Assembly (NCBI RefSeq): GCF_002936955.1
Contig: NZ_MPZM01000002.1
Location: forward strand, 1 to 64,000
Origin: Oceanisphaera arctica
GTDB lineage: Bacteria > Pseudomonadota > Gammaproteobacteria > Enterobacterales > Aeromonadaceae
Direction of reading: 5' to 3'
DNA: 64,000 nucleotides
Shown: one piece after another, positions 7,558 through 15,447 of the stretch
Layout of the letters: every line of letters starts with the position of its first letter
How positions within the stretch are numbered: position 1 is the first letter of the stretch
Made by a program: the position numbers and the translations under genes
Notes under the pieces: model-generated
Database searches by the model: none
What the model saw: only the letters and a program-made list of their open reading frames with translations
Told to the model about the DNA's origin: nothing

Positions 7558-8898
7558 ATGACTAAAAATATTGATAATTCATCACCTTTACCCGCGAATA
7601 TCGAAGAGCAGTCCGGTCAGATACCCGAAAATGTTGCAAGACGTCGATTGCTGTCTGGCATTGTTGCCAGTGGTTCGGCACTGGTGATGTCCGGGCTGTT
7701 CAGGCAGGCAGAAGCGGCAGATCCTCTACCTATTCCAAAATGGACCAAGAGTCTGGGCGAACCGGTCGCGGCTCGTCCCTATGGACTGCCGTCTCCCTTC
7801 GAGAAAGCGGTGATTCGCCGCGAGAGCGCAGCGGAGTTTTCTCCCCCCGGTTATGTTCCCCCCCTGTCGACCAGCTCCTGGGCGCTGACCCCCTTGCAGG
7901 ACCTGCATGGCAGCATTACCCCCAACGGCCTGTTTTTCGAGCGCCACCATGGCGGCCTGCCCACCATAGATCCGGCACAGCACCGGCTGGTCATTCACGG
8001 TCTGGTAAAGCGTGAAATTCTGTTTTCCATGGAGGATCTGATCCGTTTTCCCGCGGTCAGCAAGTTCCACTTTCTCGAATGCTCGGGCAACAGTGATACC
8101 AGTCTGGAAGGTAATCACGGTCAGACAGCCCAGGATGTTCACGGCCTGGTCAGTTGCGCTCAATGGACCGGTGTCATGCTGTCAACGCTGTTGAGAGAGG
8201 CCGGCATAGATACCGACAAGGCACGTTACATACTGGCGGAAGGGGCCGATGGCGCCGCCATGCTGCGTACCATCCCCATCAGTCGGGCGATGGACGATTG
8301 CATGATCGTTTATGCCCAGAACGGTGAACGTCTGCGACCCGAGCAGGGCTACCCCATTCGTCTGCTGGTGCCCGGTTGCGAGGGGAATATCAATGTCAAA
8401 TGGCTGCGCCGGCTGGAAGTGTCTGATATACCAGCATTTTCACGCGAAGAAACGTCCAAGTATACCGATTTGACCGGGCCTGACGGTATTGCCCATAAAT
8501 CCTCGTTGTTTATGGAGGCCAAGTCGCTGATCACCTTTCCCTCTGGCGGACATGAACTGCCGGAAGCCGGCCATTACGAGATCAGAGGCATAGCCTGGTC
8601 GGGAAGGGGCAAGATCAGCGGGGTTGATGTGTCAGTGGATGGAGGAAAAAACTGGCAGCCGGCCAATCTGGCCGAGCCTGTGCTTGCCAAGTGTCTGACC
8701 TCCTTTACCTTGCCATGGCGTTGGGACAAGTCGCCGGCCACGCTGATCAGCCGTGCCAGAGATGAAACCGGATATGTTCAGCCGTATCTCGAGCAGTTGT
8801 TCAAGACGCGAGGAAAGTTCTTTGTGTATCACAACAACGCAATGCAACCCTGGCGAATAGACAGCAACGGTAAAGTGACCAATGGCAACAAGGGCTAA
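7558..8898 (+). CDS. soxC: SoxC-like molybdopterin sulfite / sulfane dehydrogenase, Tat-exported
   Basis: The N-terminus carries a twin-arginine signal (ARRRLLSGIVASGSALVMSG), so the protein should be folded around its cofactor and exported to the periplasm. The sulfite-oxidase fold is clear: HFLECSGNSD holds the molybdenum-ligating Cys (about residue 175), and a dimerisation domain fills the last third. In Sox systems SoxC with the cytochrome SoxD removes electrons from protein-bound sulfane sulfur; close relatives oxidise free sulfite. A cytochrome gene follows directly. No soxXYZAB genes are near, so free sulfite oxidation is plausible. ATG codons at 7543 and 7558 are both possible; AGGG abuts the first too closely, so I prefer 7558. 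Confidence 0.87.
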   Translation: MTKNIDNSSPLPANIEEQSGQIPENVARRRLLSGIVASGSALVMSGLFRQAEAADPLPIPKWTKSLGEPVAARPYGLPSPFEKAVIRRESAAEFSPPGYVPPLSTSSWALTPLQDLHGSITPNGLFFERHHGGLPTIDPAQHRLVIHGLVKREILFSMEDLIRFPAVSKFHFLECSGNSDTSLEGNHGQTAQDVHGLVSCAQWTGVMLSTLLREAGIDTDKARYILAEGADGAAMLRTIPISRAMDDCMIVYAQNGERLRPEQGYPIRLLVPGCEGNINVKWLRRLEVSDIPAFSREETSKYTDLTGPDGIAHKSSLFMEAKSLITFPSGGHELPEAGHYEIRGIAWSGRGKISGVDVSVDGGKNWQPANLAEPVLAKCLTSFTLPWRWDKSPATLISRARDETGYVQPYLEQLFKTRGKFFVYHNNAMQPWRIDSNGKVTNGNKG

Positions 8899-8902
8899 CT
8901 CG

Positions 8903-9613
8903 ATGATTGATAAAACACATATGGTGAAAAAATTGACCGTTGTCGGTACTGTTGTTTTCTGTGGTATGGCGTTCGCTGTTCCGTCAGATGATGAAAGCTG
9001 CCAGGAGCGGGAATATTGTCTGGGTGAGGTCATAGACCATGATGTATATGCTGCCTGGGACATAGATATACTGCCCGATGGCAGAGGGTTGCCTGACGGC
9101 AAAGGCGATGTGCAGAGTGGCAAAGGTGTCTATGAGGCGAAATGTGCCAGCTGTCATGGTGAAGGTGGTTCGGGTGGCGTCAGATTCAACCCGGAGTTCG
9201 CCAGTTTTCCGGCGCTGGCCGTCACCGAAAATGCGACCCCGCTGACTTCCACTGACGGTTGGCCAACCAAAACCATTGGTACCTACTGGCCTTACGCGAC
9301 AACGGTTTTCGACTATGTACGACGGGCCATGCCCTTTACTGCCCCTCAGTCGCTGACCGATGATGAAGTCTATTCCCTCACGGCCTACCTGCTGGCCAGA
9401 AATAACATAGTCCCTGAAGATTTTGTGGCGACCAGAGAGAGTGTACCGGCAGTCAAGATGCCTAACGTAAACGGCTTTGTATGCGATGCTCGTCCAGACT
9501 CGATCACCGAACGCTGCATGAGCAACTGTGCCGTACCGGGCGAAGAGGGCTTTGTCATCAAGGTACCCGACAATGTCAGTCCTGCACTGTCTGACTGCAT
9601 GATATATGAGTAA
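8903..9613 (+). CDS. soxD: SoxD-like periplasmic cytochrome c, partner of the SoxC-like protein
   Basis: A signal peptide (KKLTVVGTVVFCGMAFA) precedes one class I cytochrome c domain with the heme-binding CASCH motif. A probable axial Met lies in YVRRAMPFTAPQSLTDDEVY. The family SoxD of thiosulfate oxidisers is usually longer and often diheme; this 236-residue protein has only one CxxCH. Several other Cys residues (DESCQEREYC and FVCDARPDS..CMSNC) lie outside the heme motif and could form disulfides. It begins five bases after the soxC stop with AAGGGC before the ATG, so the genes are coupled. It should accept electrons from the molybdenum subunit. Confidence 0.83.
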   Translation: MIDKTHMVKKLTVVGTVVFCGMAFAVPSDDESCQEREYCLGEVIDHDVYAAWDIDILPDGRGLPDGKGDVQSGKGVYEAKCASCHGEGGSGGVRFNPEFASFPALAVTENATPLTSTDGWPTKTIGTYWPYATTVFDYVRRAMPFTAPQSLTDDEVYSLTAYLLARNNIVPEDFVATRESVPAVKMPNVNGFVCDARPDSITERCMSNCAVPGEEGFVIKVPDNVSPALSDCMIYE

Positions 9614-9704
9614 GGCGGTAGTCTTACTCCCCGGATGAACTCATCTACAATCAGCCACGCCAGCCCCTTGCTGGCGCAGCACTAGGCCTGCCAGCAAGAT
9701 ACGC

Positions 9705-10868
9705 TCAGAGCCACTGGCTAATGCCGACCACCATCAGTGGCAGGGCAAAGAAGACACCACCGATATAGGCGGCCACATACGCCTTGTTGCGTTGTGCCAG
9801 AGTGGCCAGGGTCTCGGCCATGACCACCGGTATCTGACGCAGAAACGGCAACACGTAGATAACGGCAATGGCCAGCAGATTGAACAGCAGATGCACCAGG
9901 GCGATTTGCAGCGCCACAGTGGCCGCGGTGCCGCTGATGGCGGTGGCCGCCAGCAGAGCTGTGATGGTGGTGCCGATGTTGCTGCCCAGAATGAAGGGGT
10001 AGACCTGTTTCAGGCTGAACACGCCGGTGCCGGCCAGGGGCACAATCAGTGACGTGGTGGTGGAGGACGACTGCACCAGCACGGTGACCAGGGTGCCGGA
10101 GGCCATGCCCGAGGCGGGGCCGCGGCCCACGGCGGTATGCAGTATGTTCATGGCACGACCCACCATCAGGGTGCGCAGCACCTTGCCAATCTGGGTTACC
10201 ACCATCAGGATAAGGCCAATGCCGACCAGGATCAGCGCCACACCGGACCAGATGCCCGGCAGCCAGGCCACGCTGGCCTTCAGTATGTCGGAGGCAGGAG
10301 AAAGCAGCACCTTCATGAAGTTCATGCCACTCATGCTGACGCTGGCGTCGCTGACCAGCAGGCCGGCAAGATATTCGGAAGCGGTGGCGAGCGGACGGAA
10401 CAGCAGTTCCAGCGGCAGCAGTATGGCCACGGCCAGAATGTTGAAGCTGTCATGCACTGTGGCGGCGGAAAAGGCCCGCTTGAACTCCTCGCCATCGCGA
10501 ATATGGCCAAGGCTGACCAGGGTACTGGTGAGCGAGGTGCCGATATTGGCGCCCATGATCATGGGAATGGCGATGCTAATCGGCATTCCCCCGGCGACCA
10601 TGCCGACGATAATGGAAGTGACTGTGCTGGAGCTCTGAATGAGCGAGGTGGCCACCACCCCGACGATCAGCGCGATACCCGGGTTGGAAGCAAAGGCAAA
10701 CAGCTCTTTGGCGTCGCTGCCGGCGGCGGCTTTGAAGCCGGAGCCGATGGCGCCCACGGCGGCCAGCAGCACATAAATCAGGAATGAAACCAGCAGCCAG
10801 GACAGCCAGTTGGACTGGACGTTACTCTCGCTTGCGGGCCTGGGAATGGCGGTGGACTCAAGGCTCAT
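9705..10868 (-). CDS. nptA: Na+/phosphate symporter NptA
   Basis: This 387-residue membrane protein of the Na/Pi cotransporter (PhoU-less NptA/SLC34-like) family carries the twin repeat signature QSSSTVTSIIVG (about residue 60) and QSSSTTTSLIVPLAG (about residue 265). Each repeat is followed by a GANIGTS/GSNIGTT motif. It resembles Vibrio NptA, an inner-membrane Na+-driven phosphate importer. Tandem Pho boxes lie on its strand upstream, indicating PhoB-dependent induction under phosphate limitation. It is convergent with soxD; a weak hairpin (CGCCAG/CTGGCG at 9658-9676) lies between them. Confidence 0.92.
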   Translation of the reverse strand: MSLESTAIPRPASESNVQSNWLSWLLVSFLIYVLLAAVGAIGSGFKAAAGSDAKELFAFASNPGIALIVGVVATSLIQSSSTVTSIIVGMVAGGMPISIAIPMIMGANIGTSLTSTLVSLGHIRDGEEFKRAFSAATVHDSFNILAVAILLPLELLFRPLATASEYLAGLLVSDASVSMSGMNFMKVLLSPASDILKASVAWLPGIWSGVALILVGIGLILMVVTQIGKVLRTLMVGRAMNILHTAVGRGPASGMASGTLVTVLVQSSSTTTSLIVPLAGTGVFSLKQVYPFILGSNIGTTITALLAATAISGTAATVALQIALVHLLFNLLAIAVIYVLPFLRQIPVVMAETLATLAQRNKAYVAAYIGGVFFALPLMVVGISQWL

Positions 10869-10911
10869 TAATATGTTTCCTCATTTCAACGTTGGCGCCA
10901 CTATGCCGAGC

Positions 10912-10952
10912 CTTTATGACGGTTTTATTACAGGGTGACAGTTTTATGACAG
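10912..10952 (-). promoter_or_regulatory. nptA: Tandem Pho boxes upstream of nptA
   Basis: On the minus strand CTGTCATAAAACTGTCAC (10935-10952) matches the PhoB consensus of two CTGTCAT direct repeats 11 bases apart. It continues into a second, less perfect box, CTGTAATAAAACCGTCAT (10916-10933). The boxes lie 45-85 bases before the nptA start. Confidence 0.85.
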
Positions 10953-11143
10953 ACCTGCTTCAGGTGGGTCTGTTATCGGTGTTTTTAGGGATACATTTGA
11001 GTCACTATGTGCGGCCTGATGGCGTTTTCATCTTTCCTGATGAGGCTTTGATCAGGTAGCAGTGCCGCTGTCCGGACTTCTTGAAATACTGCGTAACAGG
11101 TCGATTTTTGTACCATAATCATGTTCGGTAACGACGAGTAGTG

Positions 11144-11226
11144 ACTCCCGGGCGACCACCCGGGAGTGGTCACCAGAGCAGAGCAAGCGGCTGCCTGACG
11201 AGGGGACATAAGCCCTCGCAGGCAGC
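11144..11226 (+). other. Two strong hairpins in the leader of the DUF1328 gene
   Basis: The first hairpin has exact 9-base arms ACTCCCGGG / CCCGGGAGT (11144-11152 and 11159-11167). The second pairs GCTGCCTG-CGAGGG (11190-11204, one bulged A) with CCCTCG-CAGGCAGC (11213-11226). They end about 30 bases before the start codon. No U-tract follows, so a structured leader is more likely than a terminator. Confidence 0.6.
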
Positions 11227-11257
11227 ATCACTTTTCCACCTGGGTAAGGAGCTGCTT

Positions 11258-11419
11258 ATGTTTCGTTGGGGCATTATCTTTCTGATTATCGCACTGATTG
11301 CCGGTGCCTTGGGATTTGGCGGCATGGCAGGCACGGCCGCCTGGGCAGCCAAACTGGTGTTTATAGTGGGGATTATCCTGTTCGTGATTAGCCTGGTCAC
11401 CGGGCGAAAGGCACCGTGA
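11258..11419 (+). CDS. DUF1328 small membrane protein (YtjA family)
   Basis: This 53-residue protein has two hydrophobic helices. It starts [20 protein letters not shown] and continues with a glycine/alanine-rich [12 protein letters not shown], which is typical of YtjA-family proteins of 50-55 residues. The ATG at 11258 has an excellent TAAGGAG six bases upstream; the longer open frame starting at 11141 runs through the leader hairpins and is not real. The family is inner-membrane and often stress- or envelope-associated; its function is unknown. A terminator follows at 11491. Confidence 0.9.
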   Translation: MFRWGIIFLIIALIAGALGFGGMAGTAAWAAKLVFIVGIILFVISLVTGRKAP

Positions 11420-11490
11420 CCCTGCATTGAGCGGTTACTACCGCAATTACTACTGCAACAACAGCCGCGACCACAGCCACCACAGCACCA

Positions 11491-11521
11491 CCGCTCGGCA
11501 CAACCCGTGTCGAGCGGTTTT
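11491..11521 (+). terminator. Intrinsic terminator after the DUF1328 gene
   Basis: CCGCTCG and CGAGCGG form the stem around a 13-base loop, followed by TTTTA. The stretch between the gene and the stem (11420-11490) is a low-complexity CAC/CAA-rich tract. Confidence 0.65.
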
Positions 11522-11562
11522 ACCATACCGGCCCCTGGGTTAAGCTAGGGGCCGGTATGGTA
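11521..11562. repeat. Perfect 16-10-16 palindrome
   Basis: TACCATACCGGCCCCT and AGGGGCCGGTATGGTA are exact complements around a 10-base loop. The element starts in the U-tract of the preceding terminator and ends eight bases before the next start codon. It could be a second terminator, a leader hairpin or a protein-binding site. Confidence 0.7.
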
Positions 11563-11570
11563 TCTGGCGA

Positions 11571-12389
11571 ATGGTGACAATGGCGGAAGGAGCGGCAAAG
11601 GGAGCGAATAACGGCGAGTTTCGCTCCCGTTTTTATCGTAACGGGCCCGATCATGGCGCCGGTGAACACATCGATTTTGTGCACATCAGGCGTCGTTTCG
11701 ACTTTTGCAGCATCGAAATAGGACGCTGGGTCACCCGACCGGAGCGGGAACGCGCCGCCGGCCTGTTTTTCGATGCTCTGTGCGATCTGATGCTGATTTT
11801 GCAGGGGCCCGAGCCATTGATCTCCCTGCGTGGCACCCTCTCGTTGCAATACGGCATCGGCGGCCGGCCCGGCGTGTCGGCTCATTACAATCCCGCCACC
11901 CGCTGTTTCTCGCTGGCCAAAAACGCCGGCCCCGGCAGCATTGCCCACGAATGGTTTCACGCCTTTGACCACTACATGGCCGACAAGGCGATAGCCGGCG
12001 CTGCCCGCGGCGCCTTTGCCTCCCGGGCCTGGCTGAATGATGCGGCTACCCTGAGTCACCCACTCAACGATCTGCTGTTCGACTGCTTCAACACCATCTT
12101 GCTGGACGACTCGGGCGAGCAGCCCAGCCCTTTGTTCAAGGCCTCGGCGGCTGCCGATCAGAGCCTGAACTGCTTTTATTACAGCCAGCCGGAAGAGCTT
12201 TGCGCCCGCGCCTTCGAGGCCTTTGTGCAGGACGCCGCCATCAAGAACGGTTTTCTGGTCAAGGGTACCAAAGCCACCAAAGAGGCCGAGTTGGGGCTTT
12301 ATCCTCAGGGCGGGCAGCGCGCACGGATCAACGCCGCCTTTGGCCGTTACTTTCGCACCCTGGGCGCCGCCCTGCAGCGGTGCGGCTAG
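11571..12389 (+). CDS. Conserved protein with an HEWFH metal-binding motif (CLCA_X / LPD1-like)
   Basis: This 272-residue cytoplasmic protein contains IAHEWFHAFDHYMAD near residues 124-138. The HExxH core is followed by a second conserved His/Asp pattern, as in putative zinc peptidases and in the LPD1-type domain of polyvalent phage proteins. A later helix, QPEELCARAFEAFVQD, could supply a third metal ligand (Glu). I recall similar proteins in Vibrio and Aeromonas annotated as CLCA_X family; no activity is established to my knowledge. No signal peptide or membrane segment is visible. The start sits directly after a perfect palindrome and has no good ribosome-binding site; ATG 11580 is an alternative. 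Confidence 0.75.
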   Translation: MVTMAEGAAKGANNGEFRSRFYRNGPDHGAGEHIDFVHIRRRFDFCSIEIGRWVTRPERERAAGLFFDALCDLMLILQGPEPLISLRGTLSLQYGIGGRPGVSAHYNPATRCFSLAKNAGPGSIAHEWFHAFDHYMADKAIAGAARGAFASRAWLNDAATLSHPLNDLLFDCFNTILLDDSGEQPSPLFKASAAADQSLNCFYYSQPEELCARAFEAFVQDAAIKNGFLVKGTKATKEAELGLYPQGGQRARINAAFGRYFRTLGAALQRCG

Positions 12390-12517
12390 CCGCTTACATC
12401 TTTTGCCTGCTGTGATATGGTGCCGCACCAGACTTGTTAGCACCCGGTACATGGCAAGCATGGGCTGATAAACTCATCATCCCGTTTTTGGCAAGACTGC
12501 ATGCAATAAGGAACCCC

Positions 12518-13141
12518 ATGAGCGAAGCAAACGACAACAACCGTGATCAGGTAAAGGCCGAACGTCACCAGCAGCGGCAGCAAAAAGTGAAAGAGGCGGT
12601 CGACGCCAGAGTGGCTGCGGCCAGCTTTGAGCACGGCATACTGATGGTGATCACCGGCAACGGCAAGGGCAAAAGCACCGCAGGTTTCGGCACCGTCACC
12701 CGGGCCGTGGGCCACGGTAAAAGCGCGGCCGTGGTGCAGTTCATCAAGGGCGGCTGGGAGTGCGGCGAGCGCAACCTGCTGCAAAAAGTGGGTGTGCCCT
12801 TCGTGGTGATGAACACCGGCTTTACCTGGGAAACCCAGAACCGCGAGCTGGACATCGCCGCCTGCGAGCAGACCTGGCAGCCGGCGGAAAAAATGCTGGC
12901 CGACCCGAGCATCGATCTGGTGCTGCTGGACGAGATCACCTACATGGTGGCCTATCACTATCTGGACCTGGATCGGGTGCTGACCGCGCTGAAAAACCGG
13001 CCCAAACACCAGCATGTCATCATCACCGGCCGTGGTTGCCACAGATCCATCATCGAGCTGGCCGATACAGTGAGCGAAGTGCAGCCCATCAAGCACGCCT
13101 TCGATGCCGGCATTAAAGCGCAGCCGGGATTTGATTACTGA
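12518..13141 (+). CDS. cobO: Cob(I)yrinic acid a,c-diamide adenosyltransferase (CobO/BtuR)
   Basis: This is a 207-residue ATP:corrinoid adenosyltransferase. Visible are the P-loop TGNGKGKSTAG near residues 45-55, the substrate segment VVQFIKGGWECGERN, the acidic block VLLDEITY, and the C-terminal GRGCHRSIIELADTVSEV. It adds the upper adenosyl ligand to cobalamin or cobinamide in the cytoplasm. No other cobalamin genes are nearby, so a salvage role is likely. The ATG at 12518 has TAAGGAA upstream; the open frame extends to 12434 without a better start. Confidence 0.93.
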   Translation: MSEANDNNRDQVKAERHQQRQQKVKEAVDARVAAASFEHGILMVITGNGKGKSTAGFGTVTRAVGHGKSAAVVQFIKGGWECGERNLLQKVGVPFVVMNTGFTWETQNRELDIAACEQTWQPAEKMLADPSIDLVLLDEITYMVAYHYLDLDRVLTALKNRPKHQHVIITGRGCHRSIIELADTVSEVQPIKHAFDAGIKAQPGFDY

Positions 13142-13151
13142 TACACAGTCA

Positions 13152-13260
13152 CCTCCCACGACACGCCATCAACTCATCCATGAGGGCTCGTGAAATGCCG
13201 TCTGACCGCCAGGGACGGCAGGAGCATTTTCCGGCCATGTCATTTCACGGTCGTGGGAGG
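13152..13260. repeat. Large nested palindromic element (family member A)
   Basis: Outer arms CCTCCCACGAC / GTCGTGGGAGG, middle arms CGTGAAATG / CATTTCACG and inner CCGTC / GACGG form three nested stems. Between them lie the words ACGCCATCAACTCATCCATG and GAGGGCTCGTG, related to those in the members at 36717 and 39865. Confidence 0.7.
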
Positions 13261-13325
13261 CGATCTCTTCTGCCTCTTCTCAAGCACCGAGTTGTCTGCG
13301 GTGTCTGGTCTGTGTGGTCAAGCGG

Positions 13326-13718
13326 TTAGCCTTCTGCTGGCATAAAGTGCGTGGCACACAGTTTGTTGCCGGCGGGGTCACGCAGATAGGCCAGGTACAT
13401 TTTGTTGCCACCGACCACGCGCACTCCGGGTGGATCCTCGCAGGGAATGCCACCGTTCTCAACTCCGACGGCATGCCAGGCATCTACCAGCTCCGGGCTG
13501 GTCACGCTCAGACCGATGGTCGAGCCATTACCATGGGTGGCCGACTCGCCATTGATCGGCAGTGTCAGGGCCAGCACGCCCTTGGAGCTCAGATACATGC
13601 AACGATTGCCGGTTTCAGCCACCACCCCGGGCTTGTAGCTCAGTACGGCCATGGTGGCATCGTAAAAACGTTTTGATTCCTCAATGTTGTTGGCACCCAG
13701 CATAATGTGACTGAACAT
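13326..13718 (-). CDS. VOC-family (glyoxalase/bleomycin-resistance fold) protein
   Basis: This 130-residue protein has the paired beta-alpha-beta units of the VOC superfamily. It starts FSHIMLGANNIEESKRFYDA and ends YLRDPAGNKLCATH, the usual C-terminal metal-site strand. N-terminal His and C-terminal acidic positions are consistent with a divalent-metal site. The substrate is unknown; many such short proteins act in small-molecule detoxification. AAGGAT precedes the ATG. Confidence 0.87.
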   Translation of the reverse strand: MFSHIMLGANNIEESKRFYDATMAVLSYKPGVVAETGNRCMYLSSKGVLALTLPINGESATHGNGSTIGLSVTSPELVDAWHAVGVENGGIPCEDPPGVRVVGGNKMYLAYLRDPAGNKLCATHFMPAEG

Positions 13719-14001
13719 GCTTTTTATCCTTTTGATTGAACGAATATGGCTTAATGAAGCAGCATTGTGCTAAATAAGCTTTTTCTTATCCAGATGGATG
13801 TCGACAAAACGCAAAGAAATTTTGTGTTTGCAAGTTAACCGGCACTCAGAGCATATGCTGGGGCCAGAAAACCGCGTTAAGCTGACTGAGAAGAAAGATC
13901 TCTTGGGGTGCTTGATGCAGATCAGGGCGAGAGGAGCCAGCAAGCGTATGCTGGCGGGGTTGATTCTATATTACCGCGCCGCTTTGCGGCAGGAGAGCGC
14001 C

Positions 14002-14178
14002 ATGTCTCGCAAGCCCGACCGGCTCACCGCCATGCGGGAGCTCATTGTTCAGGCCAAGGAAACCTTTCTTCTTTACGAGTCCGACACCTTTGTGTGCGGC
14101 ACCGGCAATAACTGCACAGGCTGCCCCAAAAAACTGATGGAGATGCTCGACACGGAGCTAAGCTATTGGGAATACTAG
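14002..14178 (+). CDS. Small conserved Cys-rich hypothetical protein, apparently interrupted by an in-frame TAG
   Basis: The 58-codon reading frame starts at an ATG with AGGAGAG upstream and encodes a helical N-terminus followed by FVCGTGNNCTGCPKK, whose C-x5-C-x2-C pattern could bind metal. It stops at TAG 14176-14178 after SYWEY. The same frame then continues for 32 codons (VKRGIPPHFDEIRRFGKLYK and beyond) to a TAG at 14275-14277, and that tail looks protein-like. The simplest reading is a recent nonsense mutation in a gene of about 91 codons. The longer upstream open frame (from 13798) looks non-coding. Confidence 0.65.
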   Translation: MSRKPDRLTAMRELIVQAKETFLLYESDTFVCGTGNNCTGCPKKLMEMLDTELSYWEY

Positions 14179-14277
14179 GTGAAGCGGGGCATTCCACCCC
14201 ACTTCGACGAGATCCGCCGCTTTGGCAAGCTGTACAAAAGTGTAAAGCGCGGCCAGGTGCGGAATAAAATCCTTTAG
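14179..14277 (+). other. In-frame continuation of the small Cys-rich gene beyond its TAG
   Basis: After the TAG the frame begins with GTG and encodes a basic, amphipathic 32-residue tail (with EIRRFGKLYKSVKRGQVRN). No ribosome-binding site fits the GTG, which argues against a separate gene. It ends at TAG 14275-14277, overlapping the stop of the opposite-strand HIT gene by four bases. Confidence 0.5.
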
Positions 14278-14741
14278 CGTTGTTCCGCCACGCTGCGAAT
14301 ATGCGCCGCCAGGGTGGCCAGCTCGTCGTCATTGGCCCTGTGGCTGTCGTGGGACGACAAATAGCCCTCGTAGCGCTCGAAAAACTTCTCCCGCACCGAC
14401 TCAATGGCCTGGAATGCCGAGTTGCTGCCGGTACCGTGCATGGGAAACAGCTTGCTGTGCAGGTGATCTACCCCGTAGCCCTCAAAGAACGTGCCGGTGC
14501 GGGCCACGTCGTCAAACGACCGGTCCAGTAACCGGGCCACGCGCTTGGTGGCGATAACCAGCTTGCTCAGCACTTCGTCGGGCGCCTCAAAGGCGTAACT
14601 GGGGTGGTGGGCCTTGGGGATCACCACGGTAAAGCCCCTGGTATTGGGGAAAATCGACAAAAACGCCAGGTGTTCATCGTCTTCCCATACTTTATGGCAG
14701 GGCGCCTGGCCCGCCACGATATCGCAGAAAATGCAGCTCAT
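14274..14741 (-). CDS. HIT-family nucleotide-binding protein
   Basis: This 155-residue protein begins SCIFCDIVAGQAPCHKVWED, the typical HIT start with a CxxC zinc pair. The histidine triad region reads VDHLHSKLFPMHG, where the usual His-x-His-x-His-x-x becomes H-L-H-S-K-L-F. The third triad His is thus replaced (Lys at that position), so hydrolase activity may be altered or absent. Family members bind nucleotides and hydrolyse phosphoramidates or dinucleoside polyphosphates. It is monocistronic and convergent with the small Cys-rich gene. Confidence 0.87.
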   Translation of the reverse strand: MSCIFCDIVAGQAPCHKVWEDDEHLAFLSIFPNTRGFTVVIPKAHHPSYAFEAPDEVLSKLVIATKRVARLLDRSFDDVARTGTFFEGYGVDHLHSKLFPMHGTGSNSAFQAIESVREKFFERYEGYLSSHDSHRANDDELATLAAHIRSVAEQR

Positions 14742-14843
14742 GAATATTCCCCTGGTTGATTTAAAGGTGTGTCTTGGCCACCGACCTTACCGTGATTCCT
14801 GCCAGAAGCATAATTGCCGCCTGGCGCTGCGGCGTCAGGTGGT

Positions 14844-15224
14844 TTACGAGGAAAGATCGCGAGCAAGATCTTCGAGCCCGCTGGCTCGGGCAAGATCCGC
14901 GACGGTTTTTTCATGAAAGCCGGGTGCACCACAACCCCGAAGGGAAAAATCGGCACCGGCAGAATGGAGAAAACGGACTATCTCTTCGTGCCCGTTTACG
15001 GCCGCGAGCATGGCAGCCGAGAGGCAGTATTTTGCGGTGATATCGAGGTTGGCGCCTGCACGAACGAGCACTGAGACTGCTTCTAGCGAGCCTGCAAGAC
15101 AGGACAACATGAGGGCCGACTGTCCGTATCGATCGAGCCCGTTGACGTCTGCCCCGGCGGAAAGCTGGGCGGACAGTGACTCGGCATCGCCATCTCGGGC
15201 GGCTTGTTCCCAGCACGGTTTCAC
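14844..15224 (-). CDS. Small ankyrin-repeat protein
   Basis: This 126-residue protein has about three ankyrin repeats, seen in AARDGDAESLSAQLSAGADV, GQSALMLSCLAGSLEAVSVL and SAAMLAAVNGHEEIVRFLHS, followed by a short cap. There is no signal peptide. It would mediate protein-protein contacts; the partner is unknown. The start is a GTG preceded by a strong GGAGG eight bases upstream. Such single small ankyrin proteins are common near oxidative-stress genes, but no catalase or similar gene is adjacent here. Confidence 0.82.
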   Translation of the reverse strand: MKPCWEQAARDGDAESLSAQLSAGADVNGLDRYGQSALMLSCLAGSLEAVSVLVRAGANLDITAKYCLSAAMLAAVNGHEEIVRFLHSAGADFSLRGCGAPGFHEKTVADLARASGLEDLARDLSS

Positions 15225-15447
15225 CTTGAAGACCTCCTTGTACTTTGTTGAAGTGGATATATTGACGGGTAAAGAACACGACCACTAAAATGCGGGAGCT
15301 GCATATTCCGAGTGTTTGCGTTTGTTCATAGACAGAACTTTAAGTGATAAGACCATGAAATAGATATAAAAAAGGCTTCAATAGTGATTTGGTGTCAGTC
15401 GCCAGACACAACATAAGATCCCAATGCAGCCGATAACGATTATCCAT

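Noticed and set aside
12434-12517. Upstream extension of cobO
   Set aside because: The added 28 codons have no ribosome-binding site and no family similarity, whereas the ATG at 12518 has a good one.
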